A stretch of 64,000 nt of DNA from Pteria penguin (taxonomy: Eukaryota; Mollusca; Bivalvia; Pterioida; Pteriidae). Shown one piece after another: positions 22,101 through 30,934 of this stretch (positions are counted from its first letter, which is position 1; each line of letters opens with the position of its first letter). The DNA is taken from assembly GCA_035048485.1 (NCBI GenBank), contig CM068584.1:67518179-67582178 (forward strand), in the 5' to 3' direction. The notes under the pieces are model-generated. The model was given only the letters and a program-made list of their open reading frames with translations. It was not told the origin of the DNA and did no database searches. A program made the position numbers and the translations under genes.

Positions 22101-24615
22101 TACTATCACAGTATGACTACTATCACAGTATGACTACTATCACAGTACTATCACAGTATGACTACTATCACAGTATGACTACTACCACAGTACTATCACA
22201 GTATGACTACTACCATAGTACTATCACAGTATGACTACTATCACAGTACTATCACAGTATGACTACTATCACAGTACTATCACAGTACTATCACAGTATG
22301 ACTACTACCACAGTACTATCACAGTATGACTACTACCACAGTACTATCAGTATGACTACTATCACAGTATGACTACTACCACAGTACTATCACAGTATGA
22401 CTACTACCATAGTACTATCACAGTATGACTACTATCACAGTACTATCACAGTATGACTACTATCACAGTACTATCACAGTATGACTACTATCACAGTACT
22501 ATCACAGTATGACTACTACCATAGTACTATCACAGTATGACTACTATCACAGTACTATCACAGTATGACTACTATCACAGTACTATCACAGTATGACTAC
22601 TATCACAGTACTATCACAGTATGACTACTATCACAGTACTATCACAGTATGACTACTATCACAGTACTATCACAGTATGACTACTATCACAGTACTATCA
22701 CAGTATGACTACTATCACAGTACTATCACAGTATGACTACTATCACAGTACTATCACAGTATGACTACTATCACAGTACTATCACAGTATGACTACTATC
22801 ACAGTACTATCACAGTATGACTACTATCACAGTATGACTACTATCACAGTACTATCACAGTATGACTACTATCACAGTACTATCACAGTATGACTACTAT
22901 CACAGTACTATCACAGTATGACTACTACCACAGTACTATCACAGTATGACTACTACCACAGTACTATCACAGTATAAAGAGTACTAATGTAGTACTGTAT
23001 GCCCACAGTATCACTATATATATAGTACCATTATCATCAAAGAAATACAAGTACATGTATGTAATATACAATAAGGGTACCATAATTACAATTTCGGATT
23101 AAGCGGCTACCATGATAATACGCATACCCCCACAATACAATGAGTGCCATCACAGTGTGTTACCATTAGGGTGACTGCCATGACAACACAAGTACCACCA
23201 CAATACAATGAGTGCCATCACAGTGTGTGACCATGAGGGTGACTGCCATGACAACACAAGTACCACCACAATACAATGAGTGCCATCACAGTGTGTGACC
23301 ATGAGGGTGACTGCCATGACAACACAAGTACCATCACAATACAATGAGTGCCATCACAGTGTGTGACCATGAGGGTGACTGCCATGACAACACAAGTACC
23401 ACCACAATACAATGAGTGCCATCACAGTGTGTGACCATGAGGGTGACTGCCATGACAACACAAGTACCCCCACAATACAATGAGTGCCATCACAGTGTGT
23501 GACCATGAGGGTGACTGCCATGACAACACAAGTACCATCACAATACAATGAGTGCCATCACAGTGTGTGACCATGAGGGTGACTGCCATGACAACACAAG
23601 TACCACCACAATACAATGAGTGCCATCACAGTGTGTGACCATGAGGGTGACTGCCATGACAACACAAGTACCCCCACAATACAATGAGTGCCATCACAGT
23701 GTGTGACCATGAGGGTGACTGACATGACAACACAAGTACCACCACAATACAATGAGTGCCATCACAGTGTGTGACCATGAGGGTGACTGCCATGACAACA
23801 CAAGTTGGTTGGTTGGTTGATTGGTGTTTTACGTCGCTTTCAACAATTTTTCAGTTATATCGCGACATGGAAGCAGGAGGTAACCAACCTCTTAAACATA
23901 GTGGCGCAACCCGGGAATCGAACCCGGATCGCAAGCCGAGCGCTTAACCACTACACCAAGCCTGCCATGACAACACAAGTACCACCACAATACAATGAGT
24001 GTCATCTTTTTTATGTTAATGCATACCGTGACTGTTCATACCATCTGATCTGAAGTGACAGATAGAAAGAACAGATGGAAAGAACAGAAAGGAAGAACAG
24101 AAAGGGAGGACCAATAGGGAGGACAGATGGGGAGGTCAGAAAGGGAGGCAGACAGGGATGACAGATAGAGACAGACAGGGAGGACAAATAGGAAAGACAG
24201 ATAGGAAGGACAGATAGGGAGGAGAAATAGGAAGGACAGATAGGGAGGATAGATAGGAAGGCAGAAGGTGAAAAATCAACACAGAGAAAAATTCAAGTCA
24301 ATATCAATAATTGAACCTGAATCTGTTGCGTGACTTCACTTATTAATACATGTATCAGAGTTTAACACACTTTTTCACCAACTATCTTATATATAACTGA
24401 TGCAATGCATATTCTACAACAATGAGATACATAAAATCACCGAGTACTCACTGGGTCCTTGTCCATTTCTCTACTTAATTCATTTATTTTTTTCTGTAGC
24501 TTTGTATGTAGTGAGACATGTCCCAGTATGTGACAGGAGTTATTTGTCCCTTCATCATGAGTATTATTACAGAGGATTATATCGCCATCAGATGTCCTAG
24601 ATGTTCCTCCACTAT
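6907..24615 (-). CDS. Large C2H2 zinc-finger protein, eight assembled exons, 5' end unresolved
   Basis: I joined eight minus-strand exons, V1 to V8. Every junction is GT-AG and every codon phase agrees, giving about 1,376 residues plus an unknown N-terminus. There are 12 fingers: one in V3, one split across V3/V4 (CL then LCDYAR), one in V4 (CQIC), one split across V4/V5 (CE then VCGKPF), four inside V5 (CYLC, CKLC, CMIC, CSIC), one each in V6 (CPFC) and V7 (CKYC), and two in V8 (CRVC, and CHYC ending in a Cys in place of the last His). The finger linkers TGERPF occur before the fingers that end V3 and V4. V5 also carries a long Ser/Pro/Gln/Ala-rich stretch. The design suggests a nuclear sequence-specific DNA-binding regulator, but I do not recognise a named orthologue and give no symbol. 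The introns are loaded with minisatellites, two of them built from the gene's own 5' splice sites. Confidence 0.88.
7550..7880 (+). mobile_element. 3' end of a retroelement, fragment
   Basis: The stretch with GACGTGTGTTGC, then TTCCGGGCACTTGGTCTCAC and GGGGTTCGCAT, matches the order and spacing of the sequence downstream of the minus-strand reverse transcriptase at 53500-54300 (GACGGGTGTTGC, CCCGGGCACCTGATCTCAC, GGGGTTCACAT). It is therefore read as the non-coding 3' tail of a related element. The short ORFs within it are not counted as genes. Confidence 0.5.
8003..8086 (-). CDS. Zinc-finger gene exon V7
   Basis: An 84-base exon with acceptor TATTGTTTCAG and donor CAGG followed by GTAGGT. 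It encodes one complete finger (RPYKCKYCEYYARTNSQ then LKVHMMRH). It starts with two bases and ends with one, matching V6 and V8. Confidence 0.9.
8125..8225. repeat. Minisatellite, about 24 bp unit
   Basis: Four copies of CCCCATTCATAAATATCAC within the V6-V7 intron. Confidence 0.75.
8288..8480 (-). mobile_element. Degraded SINE copy
   Basis: The fragments CAGTGAGGGATAATTTACAT and CCATCTCATCCAAAAGA follow the same order as the better preserved minus-strand SINE at 9636-9912. A CACCAC run interrupts it. Confidence 0.4.
8480..9140. repeat. Minisatellite, about 39 bp unit, about 17 copies
   Basis: The unit contains GATGTAGCATATTGGTGACT and GACCTATGCCAG. On the minus strand it yields a spurious ORF repeating MLHQSWHRSVTN. 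Each minus-strand copy contains CATAG followed by GTCAGT, which is donor-like, but I could not link it to the real V6 donor. Confidence 0.92.
9205..9353 (-). CDS. Zinc-finger gene exon V6
   Basis: A 149-base exon; the acceptor ends TTTTAG and the donor is GAAG then GTAAAG. It encodes LPIVNAPVDRDL then one finger, FRCPFCSKDFLSYSDINRH. The first base completes an Arg codon begun by the last two bases of V5. Confidence 0.9.
9636..9912 (-). mobile_element. tRNA-derived SINE, second family
   Basis: In the plus direction the tail comes first (GATTGATTGATTATTGTTTT), then TGGTGACGGCATCTGCCTGA, CAGTGAGGGATCATTTACAT, GGGACCTCGGTTTTTACTGT, and last the tRNA-like head with minus-strand B box GGGTTCAACTCCC and A box GTGTGGCATAGTGG. 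It is a diverged relative of the copy at 28793-29067 and lies within the V5-V6 intron. Confidence 0.82.
9913..10155. repeat. GTGTTGTGTTTATTGTG microsatellite-like array
   Basis: Short units of GTGGTGTGTTGTGTTTATTG alternate with a 3-base-shorter form. The array creates overlapping Cys/Val-rich spurious ORFs in all three plus frames. Confidence 0.9.
10249..13025 (-). CDS. Zinc-finger gene exon V5, giant exon
   Basis: A single 2,777-base exon encoding 925 codons. The acceptor TTGTTTTAG precedes GTTTGTGGGAAG (VCGKPF), which completes the finger begun in V4 (FKCE). The donor is CTCCAG then GTAAGC at 10248. Paired fingers CYLC and CKLC lie near 12,210-12,375, and CMIC and CSIC near 11,805-11,975. 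The long rest has no zinc ligands. It is Ser/Thr-rich, contains a basic SKRKSSQPTR that could be a nuclear localisation signal, and has an Ala/Gln-rich helix-prone stretch (QHSAQAQAQL to LAQALANPTAQAL). The first methionine in the exon (12992) is internal, not a start, because the frame is open back to the splice site and joins V4 in phase. Confidence 0.92.
12999..13100. repeat. Perfect 51-bp tandem duplication over the V5 3' splice site
   Basis: The unit at 12999-13049 is repeated without mismatch at 13050-13100. On the minus strand it contains the branch/pyrimidine region CTCTTGTTTTAG plus the first 27 bases of exon V5. There are thus two identical acceptors: the authentic one at 13026-13027 and a decoy at 13077-13078. 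Confidence 0.95.
13383..16730 (-). repeat. Splice-donor-bearing minisatellite, 31 bp unit, about 107 copies
   Basis: The minus-strand unit is CCTTCAAGTGTGAG followed by GTCAGTATTATACACAT. The last 14 bases of exon V4 are CCTTCAAGTGTGAG and the intron starts GTCAGTATTATACACAT, so the array is the V4 exon-intron boundary repeated in tandem. Variants read GTGTCAG or GTGTAAG before the GT. A few monomers have lost the motif or carry small indels (for example near 15785 and 16335). The array fills about 90% of the V4-V5 intron. Confidence 0.95.
16716..17078 (-). CDS. Zinc-finger gene exon V4
   Basis: 363 bases, 121 codons, phase 0 at both ends. The acceptor is CTTCTGTTTCCAG. It opens with LCDYARAFKAKRS, completing the finger whose first Cys is in V3. 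It then has an acidic linker (FEEEECGNSSDGEG), the finger VCQICSKVCVKPSDLKRH, the linker HTGERPF, and ends in KCE, the start of a finger completed by V5. The donor GTGTGAG then GTCAGT is the first of about 107 near-identical donors. Confidence 0.93.
17150..17510. repeat. Minisatellite, about 55 bp unit, about 7 copies
   Basis: The unit contains GGTCAAGCATTACATGCAG and TTTGTTGATAGTTACGCTTT. Truncated units occur near 17425-17470. Confidence 0.92.
17690..18440. repeat. Minisatellite, 57 bp unit, 13 copies
   Basis: The unit contains GTAACTGACATGCTCCACAT and TCAAAGGTCAGTAATTCAGA. Because 57 is a multiple of three, one plus frame stays open for 262 codons as a 19-residue repeat (TDMLHIQRSVIQSAITYSV). 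It lies in the V3-V4 intron of a gene on the other strand and is not considered coding. Confidence 0.95.
18542..18684 (-). CDS. Zinc-finger gene exon V3
   Basis: 143 bases. The acceptor is AAAATTTGCAG then ATGACGG, and the donor is GTGCCTG then GTAGGT. It encodes DDGSMTDYHVMDRSTG, a finger CEFCGVEKRTPAELRRH, the linker HTGERPF and VCL, the first half of the finger completed by V4. The first two bases finish an Asp codon from V2. Confidence 0.92.
18865..19374 (-). repeat. Splice-donor-derived minisatellite, about 23 bp unit, about 20 copies
   Basis: The minus-strand unit is TCTGAGGTAGTCATACAC followed by TCTAG. The V2 exon-intron boundary, CCTCGGGTAATTATACAC followed by TCTAG, matches the unit at 18 of 23 positions with the GT in register. 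The array starts at the donor itself and runs through most of the V2-V3 intron. Confidence 0.88.
19375..19612 (-). CDS. Zinc-finger gene exon V2
   Basis: 238 bases; the acceptor is TTAATCATAG and the donor is CCTCGG then GTAATT. It encodes a finger-free acidic region: TLCSILDPSRNISQ, a basic MTNRGRRMEDTK, a SSHDDDDG run and IPSDEELPLETSTPAS. The phases agree with V1 (0) and V3 (1). The first 17 bases depend on the chosen acceptor, which is short of pyrimidines, so that edge is less certain. Confidence 0.78.
19730..19935. repeat. Diffuse CACAGTA-type repeats
   Basis: Irregular repeats of ACCATCACAGTACACTATCA and variants, probably an older part of the array that starts near 20085. Confidence 0.6.
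19975..20055 (+). mobile_element. tRNA-like SINE head fragment
   Basis: An A-box-like TAGCTGACTTGGTAGAGTG and a B-box-like GAGTTTGATTCCT stand about 40 bases apart. No matching acceptor stem is visible, so a working tRNA gene is unlikely. Confidence 0.4.
20085..22975. repeat. 2.9-kb minisatellite, 28 bp unit
   Basis: The unit is TATGACTACTACCACAG followed by TACTATCACAG, with C/T variation (ACCACAG or ATCACAG) and occasional deletion of the second half-unit, giving a higher-order pattern. About 100 copies. Homogeneity is very high compared with the 31-bp array at 13.4-16.7 kb, suggesting recent expansion. It lies in the V1-V2 intron. Confidence 0.97.
23125..23990. repeat. Minisatellite, 68 bp unit
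   Basis: About ten copies of a unit holding AATGAGTGCCATCACAGTGT and GTGACTGCCATGACAACACA. The last copy is split by the SINE at 23806-23962. Confidence 0.95.
23806..23962 (-). mobile_element. SINE inserted in a minisatellite, 18-bp target-site duplication
   Basis: A minus-strand copy of the family seen at 2446-2614: tail TTGGTTGGTTGGTTGATTGG, body TTTTACGTCGCTTTCAACAA, head with minus-strand B box GGGTTCGATTCCC. TGCCATGACAACACAAGT flanks it at 23788-23805 and 23963-23980. The 68-bp unit contains this sequence once, so its second copy is a true insertion duplicate. Confidence 0.95.
24055..24260. repeat. Purine-rich tandem repeat GGGAGGACAGATA
   Basis: Imperfect units of AGGGAGGACAGATAGG. 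The plus strand is almost free of long pyrimidine runs. Confidence 0.8.
24452..24615 (-). CDS. Zinc-finger gene exon V1 (most 5' exon seen)
   Basis: 164 bases. The acceptor is GACTTATTTCAG and the donor GACCCA then GTGAGT is strong. It encodes SGGTSRTSDGDIILCNN to KLQKKINELSREMDKDP, a hydrophilic segment with a short helical end and no finger. It starts with two bases of a split codon, so another exon should lie upstream. I could not find one in the right phase. Translation could instead begin at the internal Met of REMDKDP if the upstream exon is non-coding. Confidence 0.72.
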
Positions 24616-24689
24616 CTGAAATAAGTCAAAATCAATTTACTACAACATACTTAAAACTATGAAACTATTTCTCATCTTTAGCTCATCCT

Positions 24690-25810
24690 CTCCTCCAGAT
24701 ACAACACCCATCCTCTGTCACACTCCATCCTCTCTCCTACAAAACATCCCATCCTCTATCTCACTCCATCCTTTCTCCTACAAAACATCCCATCCTATAT
24801 CACACTCCATCCTCTCTCCTACAAAACATCCCATCCTCTATCTCACTTTATCCTCTCTCCTACAAAACATTCCATCCTCTATCTCACTCTGTCCTCTTTC
24901 CTACAAAACATCCCATCCTCTATCTCACTCTATCCTCTCTCCTACAAAACATCCCATCCCCTATCTCATTCTATTCTCTCTACTACAAAACATCCCATCC
25001 TCTATCTCACTCTATCCTCTCCCTACAAAAAATATTCCATCCTCTATCTCACTATCCTCTCTCCTACAAAACATTCCATCCTCTATCTCACTCTATCCTC
25101 CCTCCTACAAAACATCCCATCCTCTATCTCACTCTGTCCTCTCTCCTACAAAACATCCCATCCTCTGTCTCATTCTATACTCTCCCTACAAAACATCCCA
25201 TCCTCTATCTCACTCTATCCTCTCCCTACAAAAAATATTCCATCCTCTATCACACTCCATCCTCTCTCCTACAAAACATTCCATCCTCTATCTCACTCTG
25301 TCCTCCCTCCTACAAAACATCCCATCCTCTATCACACTCCATCCTCTCTCCTACAAAACATTCCATCCTCTATCTCTCTCTGTCCTCCCTCCTACAAAAC
25401 ATCCCATCCCCTATCTCACTCTATCCTTTCTCCTACAAAACATTCCATCCTCTATCCCACTCTATCCTTTCTCCTACAAAACATTCCATCCTCTATCGCA
25501 CTCTATCCTCCCTCCTACAAAACATCCCATCCTCTATCTCACTCTATCCTCTCTCCTACAAAACATCCCATCCTCTGTATCACTCTATCCTTTCTCCTAC
25601 AAAATATTCCATCCTCTATCCCACTCTATCCTTTCTCCTACAAAACATTCCATCCTCTATCTCACTCTGTCCTCCCTCCTACAAAACATCCCATCCTCTA
25701 TCTCACTCTGTCCTCTCTCCTACAAAACATCCCATCCCCTATCTCATTCTATTCTCTCTACTACATAACATCCCATCCTCTATCTCACTCTATCCTCTCT
25801 CCTACAAAAC
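24690..25810. repeat. Minisatellite, about 38-41 bp unit, about 28 copies
   Basis: Units of CTCCTACAAAACATCCCATC and CTCTATCTCACTCTATCCT. The strand is extremely C/T/A biased, giving a 369-codon spurious ORF. It lies upstream of exon V1. Confidence 0.95.
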
Positions 25811-25859
25811 ATATGTTACTAAAGTGAGGAGTGCTGTAAGGTAAATAATCAAGGTCAAT

Positions 25860-26225
25860 TTAAGAGCGCTGTCTGGTATACCTCTATGATCTAGGTCAAC
25901 TGTACAGCACTGCCTGGTATACCAGTATGATCTAGGTCAACTGTAGACCACTGTCTGGTATACCAGTATGATCTAGGTCAACTGTACAGCGCTGCCTGGT
26001 ATACCAGTATGATTTAGGTCAACTGTACAGCACTGCCTGGTATACCAGTATGATCTAGGTCAACTGTACAGTGCTGCCTGGTATACCAGTATGATCTAGG
26101 TCAACTGTGCAGCACTACCTGGTATACCAGTATGATTTAGGTCAACTGTACAGCACTGTCTGGTATACCAGTATGATCTAGGTCAACTGCCCGGTACACC
26201 AGCATGATCTAGGTCAACTGTAGAG
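25860..26225. repeat. Minisatellite, about 43 bp unit, about 8 copies
   Basis: The unit contains CTGGTATACCAGTATGATCT and AGGTCAACTGTACAGC; the CTGGTATACCAG core is palindromic. Confidence 0.92.
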
Positions 26226-26439
26226 CGTTGTCTGGTGAAACGATTCTTCATAAAGAGACAATTTATTCCGTTTCATAAGGGAACAAGTGTGCGATCTCCG
26301 CAATATGTTGCATGTGAAAAGTAACATCCCCCCCTCTATTTTTCGATATACATAATTATGGGATACAAATCCATCAAGTATCCCTCATATGAAGGTTCTC
26401 GATGCACGAGACGACAGGATGTACACAATGACAGCTATC

Positions 26440-26720
26440 GTGTGTGTTGCGGTGGCTATCTACTTTGATCAGCTCATTTAGGAATATAAAACATCAGAGC
26501 ATACTTACTCGTAACGACTCGTCCAGTGCAATATCGCAAATGACATGTTATTCAGTTCATTTTAAACGGGGAATGCATGCATGGTAGGTGACGCAGTGCA
26601 CGACGTAACGCGCTACCCGGTTTGGAGAATGTATGACGTAATAAGGTGAGCACGGGCGGACGTACATGATTACCTACCACTACGTCAGCCAATAAACGCG
26701 TTAAATACTGCATACATTAT
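26440..26720 (-). promoter_or_regulatory. Candidate promoter or first exon of the zinc-finger gene
   Basis: This short stretch is richer in CpG than its surroundings. It has several CRE-like cores (TGACGTAA near 26632 and TGACGTAG on the minus strand near 26680), an inverted CCAAT box (ATTGGCTGACG on the minus strand) and, on the minus strand, a strong donor-like TTACGA then GTAAGTATG at 26508. An exon ending there would not be in phase with V1 as coding, so it could only be 5' UTR. This is inference. Confidence 0.3.
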
Positions 26721-26919
26721 CGACCTTACACAATGAAGTGAATGTCCCCCGGGAGCCAATGCTATTCTACGTGTACCTGCGTCAAGGAATATCAACCGGA
26801 GAAACTCTACTGCGATATCGCATATGATTCAATATTTTTGTACATTGTTTTAATATTTCCTTTGTGTGAGGAGTTTCGTAATCATGTAGAGAATATCGTG
26901 AATGGTACATTCATCTATA

Positions 26920-27080
26920 CCAGACTTTCCCGGTACATGTCTAACCTTTTCTTCACTACCAGACCTTCCCGGTACATGTCTAACCTTTTCTTCACTACCA
27001 GACCTTCCCGGTACATGTCTAACCTTTTCTTCACTACCAGACCTTCCCGGTACATGTTTAACCTTTTCTTCACTATGTGC
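26920..27080. repeat. Minisatellite, 39 bp unit, four copies
   Basis: Near-perfect copies of CTTCCCGGTACATGTCTAAC and CTTTTCTTCACTACCAGA. Confidence 0.92.
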
Positions 27081-27214
27081 TTATTGTAAGAGAGAATACT
27101 TCATTCCCACCTCATTTATTTTCTACAAAAGCACGAACTAGAACATTATCAAGAATAGAGAAAAATTACACTGCTTGTTTATCTATACTTTCAAGTCACG
27201 CCAATATTGCTTTA

Positions 27215-28765
27215 CTTATATTGTGACGGCATCTGTGTGGTGTACCTATATTGTGACGGCATCTGTTTGATGTATATATATTGGGACAGCATCTGTGCGA
27301 TGTGCCTATATTGTGACGGCATCTGTGCGATGTGCCTATATTGTGACGGCATACGGCAATGTGCCTATATTGTGACGGCATCTGTGCGATGTGCCTATAT
27401 TGTGACGGCATCTGTGCGATGTGCCTATATTGTGACGGCATCTGTGCGATGTGCCTATATTGTGACGGCATACGGCAATGTGCCTATATTGTGACGGCAT
27501 CTGTTTGATGTACGTATATTGTGACGGCATCTGTGCGATGTAGCTATATTGTGACGGTATCTGTGCGATGTGCCTATATTGTGACGGCATCTGTTTGATG
27601 TACGTATATTGTGACGGCATCTGTTTGATGTACGTATATTGTGACGGTATCTGTTTGATTTACGTATATTGAGACGGCATCTGTGCGATGTGCCTATATT
27701 GTGACGGCATCTGCACTGTACCTATATTGTGACGGCATGTGTTTGATGAACGTATATTGTGACGGTAACTGTGCGATGTGCCTATATTGTGACGGCATCT
27801 GTGCGATGTGCCCATACTGTGACGGCATCTGTGCGATGTGCCTAAATTCTGACGACATCTGTGCGATGTGAATATATTGTGACGGTATCTGTGCGATGTG
27901 CCTATACTGTGACGGCATCTGTGCGATGTGCCTATATTGTGACGGTATCTGTGATGTACGTATATTGTGACGGTATCTGTGCGATGTGAATATATTGTGA
28001 CGGTATCTGTGCGATGTACGTATATTGTGACGTTATCTGTGCGATGTGAATATATTGTGACGGTATCTGTGCGATGTGCCTATATTTGTGACGGTATCTG
28101 TCCGATGTGAATATATTGTGACGGCATCTGTGCGATGTGCATATATTGTGACGGCATTTGTGATGTACGTATATTGTAACGGTATCTGTGCGATGTGAAT
28201 ATATTTTGACGGCATCTGTGCGATGTGCCTATATTGTGACGGCATCTGTGATGTACGTATATTGTGACGGTATCTGTGCGATGTGAATATATTGTGACGG
28301 CATCTGTGCGATGTGCCTATATTGTGACGGCATCTGTGCGATGTGCCTATATTGTGACGGCATCTGTGATGTACGTATAATGTGACGGTACCGGTATCTG
28401 TGCAAATTGAATACATTGTGACGGTATCTGTGCGATGTTAATATATTGTGACGGCATCTGTGCGATGTGCCTATATTGTGACGGCATCTGTGATGTACGT
28501 ATATTGTGACGGTATCTGTGCGATGTGAATATATTGTGACGGTATCTGTGCGATGTACGTATATTGTGACGGCATCTGTGCGATGTGCCTATATTGTGAC
28601 GGCATCTGTGATGTACGTATATTGTGACGGTATCTGTGCGATGTGAATATATTGTGACGGCATCTGTGCGATGTGAATATATTGTGACGGTATCTGTGCG
28701 ATGTGAATATATTGTGACGGCATCTGTGCGATGTGCCTATATTGTGACGGCATCTGTGTGATGTA
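27215..28765. repeat. Minisatellite derived from a SINE 3' region, about 30 bp unit, about 50 copies
   Basis: The unit is TATATTGTGACGGCATCTGT followed by GCGATGTGCC. The SINE of 28793-29067, read on the minus strand, contains ACGTATATGGTGACGGCATC then TGCCTGATG, and the SINE at 9636-9912 contains TGGTGACGGCATCTGCCTGA. The array monomer matches this apart from a G-to-T change and a three-base difference. The array ends about 30 bp before the plus-strand SINE. Confidence 0.95.
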
Positions 28766-28792
28766 TAGCGCAGACATTAATTAAGGCATATA

Positions 28793-29067
28793 AAGCCGGC
28801 GTGGCCTAGTGGTATCGCGTCGGACTCCTGATCGGGAGGCCGGGGTTCGAGTCCCGCTCTGGTCATGCCGGTGTCCTGTCTTTCGGATGAGACAGTAAAA
28901 ACCGAGGCCCCGTGTCGTGGTATGCATGGCATGTTAAAGATCCCTCACTGCTTCGGGTGGGTCCGTTGCAAAGGTCAAAATTTGTATGCCCCGCATCAGG
29001 CAGATGCCGTCACCATATACGTGAAATATTCGTGGTGTGACGTAAAACAAAAATCAATCAATCAATC
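28793..29067 (+). mobile_element. tRNA-derived SINE, second family, with 14-bp target-site duplication
   Basis: The head contains GGCGTGGCCTAGTGGTATCG (A box) and GGGGTTCGAGTCCCG (B box). The body contains TTTCGGATGAGACAGTAAAA, TGTTAAAGATCCCTCACTGC and CAGATGCCGTCACC. The tail is TGTGACGTAAAACAAAAATC followed by ATCA repeats. AATTAAGGCATATA occurs at 28779-28792 and 29068-29081. It appears to be the most intact copy of its family here. Confidence 0.93.
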
Positions 29068-29204
29068 AATTAAGGCATATAGAGCGGACTATCTGAAACA
29101 ATAAGGAGGTTTTACGTGGGCACCAAAGTCTACCATGACATACATTTAATTGTTTACTCCCAACAGGATGACACCACCGGTGGGACTCCTACTCTTTTCT
29201 CTTG

Positions 29205-29340
29205 GACATGAACTCACCACCAGCTAAGCTAAGCTCTAAGACATGAACTCACCACCAACTAAGCTAAGCTCTAAGACATGAACTCACCACCAACTAAGCT
29301 AAGCTCTAAGACATGAACTCACCACCAACTAAGCTAAGCT
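29205..29340. repeat. Minisatellite, 35 bp unit, four copies
   Basis: Near-perfect copies of GACATGAACTCACCACCAAC and TAAGCTAAGCTCTAA. Confidence 0.92.
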
Positions 29341-29359
29341 GGCATATTCATAAAATAAA

Positions 29360-29745
29360 ATGAAACAAGCTGTGTTTGTGAAACACTAATGCCCCCGGCG
29401 GCACCAAAGACCTTGATGTCATTTGAAAGAGCTTCAATAGTTGAGTAAGCATGTCAAATATGAAGTCTCTATCACTCACGGTTCAAAAGTTATGGCCTAA
29501 AGTCCAAAATGCTATTTTTAGCGTGAAGGTCATTGTCAAGGTCAAAGGGTTGTCGGCCTTGGTGTCATTTGAAAGGGCTTCGTTAGTTTAGTATGCATTT
29601 CAAATATTAAGTCTCTATCCCTCACGGTTCATAAGTTATAGCCAAGGTTATAGGTGACAACAGACAGACACACAAACAAACAAACAAATAGATAGGACAA
29701 AAAATATGCCCCGATCTATCTATCCGTGTCATATCCGGGGCACAA
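29360..29745. mobile_element. Interspersed repeat, class uncertain
   Basis: It begins TGAAACAAGCTGTGTTTGTG with AACACTAATGCCCCC. It contains an internal duplication (CTTGATGTCATTTGAAAG at about 29412 and CTTGGTGTCATTTGAAAG at about 29558, each followed by TCTCTATCNCTCACGGTTCA), and ends with GACAGACACACAAACAAACA and a GATCTATCTATCC run. The build is that of a dispersed non-coding repeat of marine molluscs, as I recall the family. No terminal repeat was found. Confidence 0.55.
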
Positions 29746-30009
29746 AAATAATTAACTCGTAAAAGTTTTGTTGGATTTGCTAGGCTACACGTTCAAAATT
29801 TCGAGCAAATGGGCAAAATAATAGATAAACATAACAAATGGAAGACAGTGCTGCGCAATAAAAACGCGTTTAATTTGCATAAATCAGAGAGAGAACAAAC
29901 CGGTCATCTACCACCATTCCCATCAACCTTTCTTGTTACTATGAACTCAACACGATGGAAGGGATCTCTCTGTAATCCTAGAACTACGGAAATGCAATCA
30001 GTAATCCCG

Positions 30010-30890
30010 AAACGACATGAATAGAATCAGTAATCCCAGAACGACAGGAATCAAGTATTCCCAGAACGACAGGAATGGAATCAGTAATCCAAGAACGACA
30101 GGAATAGAATCAGTAATCCCAGAACGATAGGAATGGTGTCAATACTCACAGAACGACAGGAATGGTGTCAATACTCACAGAACGATAGGACTGGAATCAG
30201 TTATCCCAGAACGACAGGAATAGAATCAGTAATCCCAGAACGACAGGAATAGAATCAGTAATCCAGAACGACAGGAATAGAATCAGTAATCCCAGAATGA
30301 CAGGAATGGAATCAGTAATCCCACAAAGACAGGAATAGAATCAGTAATCCCAGAATGACAGGAATAGAATCAGTAATCCCAGAATGACAGGAATAGAATC
30401 AGTAATCCAGAATGACAGGAATAGAATCAGTAATCCCAGAATGACAGGAATAGAATCAGTAATCCCAGAATGACAGGAATAGAATCAGTAATCCAGAACG
30501 ACAGGAATAGAATCAGTAATCCCAGAATGACAGGAATGGAATCAGTAATCCCACAAAGACAGGAATAGAATCAGTAATCCCAGAATGACAGGAATAGAAT
30601 CAGTAATCCCAGAATGACAGGAATAGAATCAGTAATCCAGAATGACAGCAATAGAATCAGTAATCCCAGAATGACAGGAATAGAATCAGTAATCCCAGAA
30701 TGACAGGAATAGAATCAGTAATCCAGAATGACAGGAATAGAATCAGTAATCCCAGAATGACAGGAATAGAATCAGTAATCCCAAAATGACAGGAATAGAA
30801 TCAGTAATCCCAGAATGACAGGATTAGAATCAGTAATCCCAGAATGACAGGAATAGAATCAGTAATCCCAGAATGACAGGAATGGAAGTA
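30010..30890. repeat. Minisatellite, about 28 bp unit, about 31 copies
   Basis: The unit contains CAGAATGACAGGAATAGAAT and CAGTAATCC. CGAC versus TGAC variants are grouped, showing block duplication of several units. Confidence 0.95.
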
Positions 30891-30934
30891 GTAAATGTAG
30901 AACTACAAGAATGGTATCAGTCACACCGAACAAC

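Noticed and set aside
20085..23990. Regular repeats resembling a CRISPR array
   Set aside because: There are no unique spacers between repeats, no cas genes, and the context is eukaryotic; these are minisatellites.
24659..25768. 369-codon Ser/Pro/Leu-rich ORF
   Set aside because: It is a translation of the CTCCTACAAAACATCCCATC array; the strand lacks G, so stops are rare.
28793..28865. Possible tRNA gene
   Set aside because: The A and B boxes are good, but the segment is the head of a SINE with body, tail and target-site duplication. The head at 2446-2520 is likewise part of a SINE.
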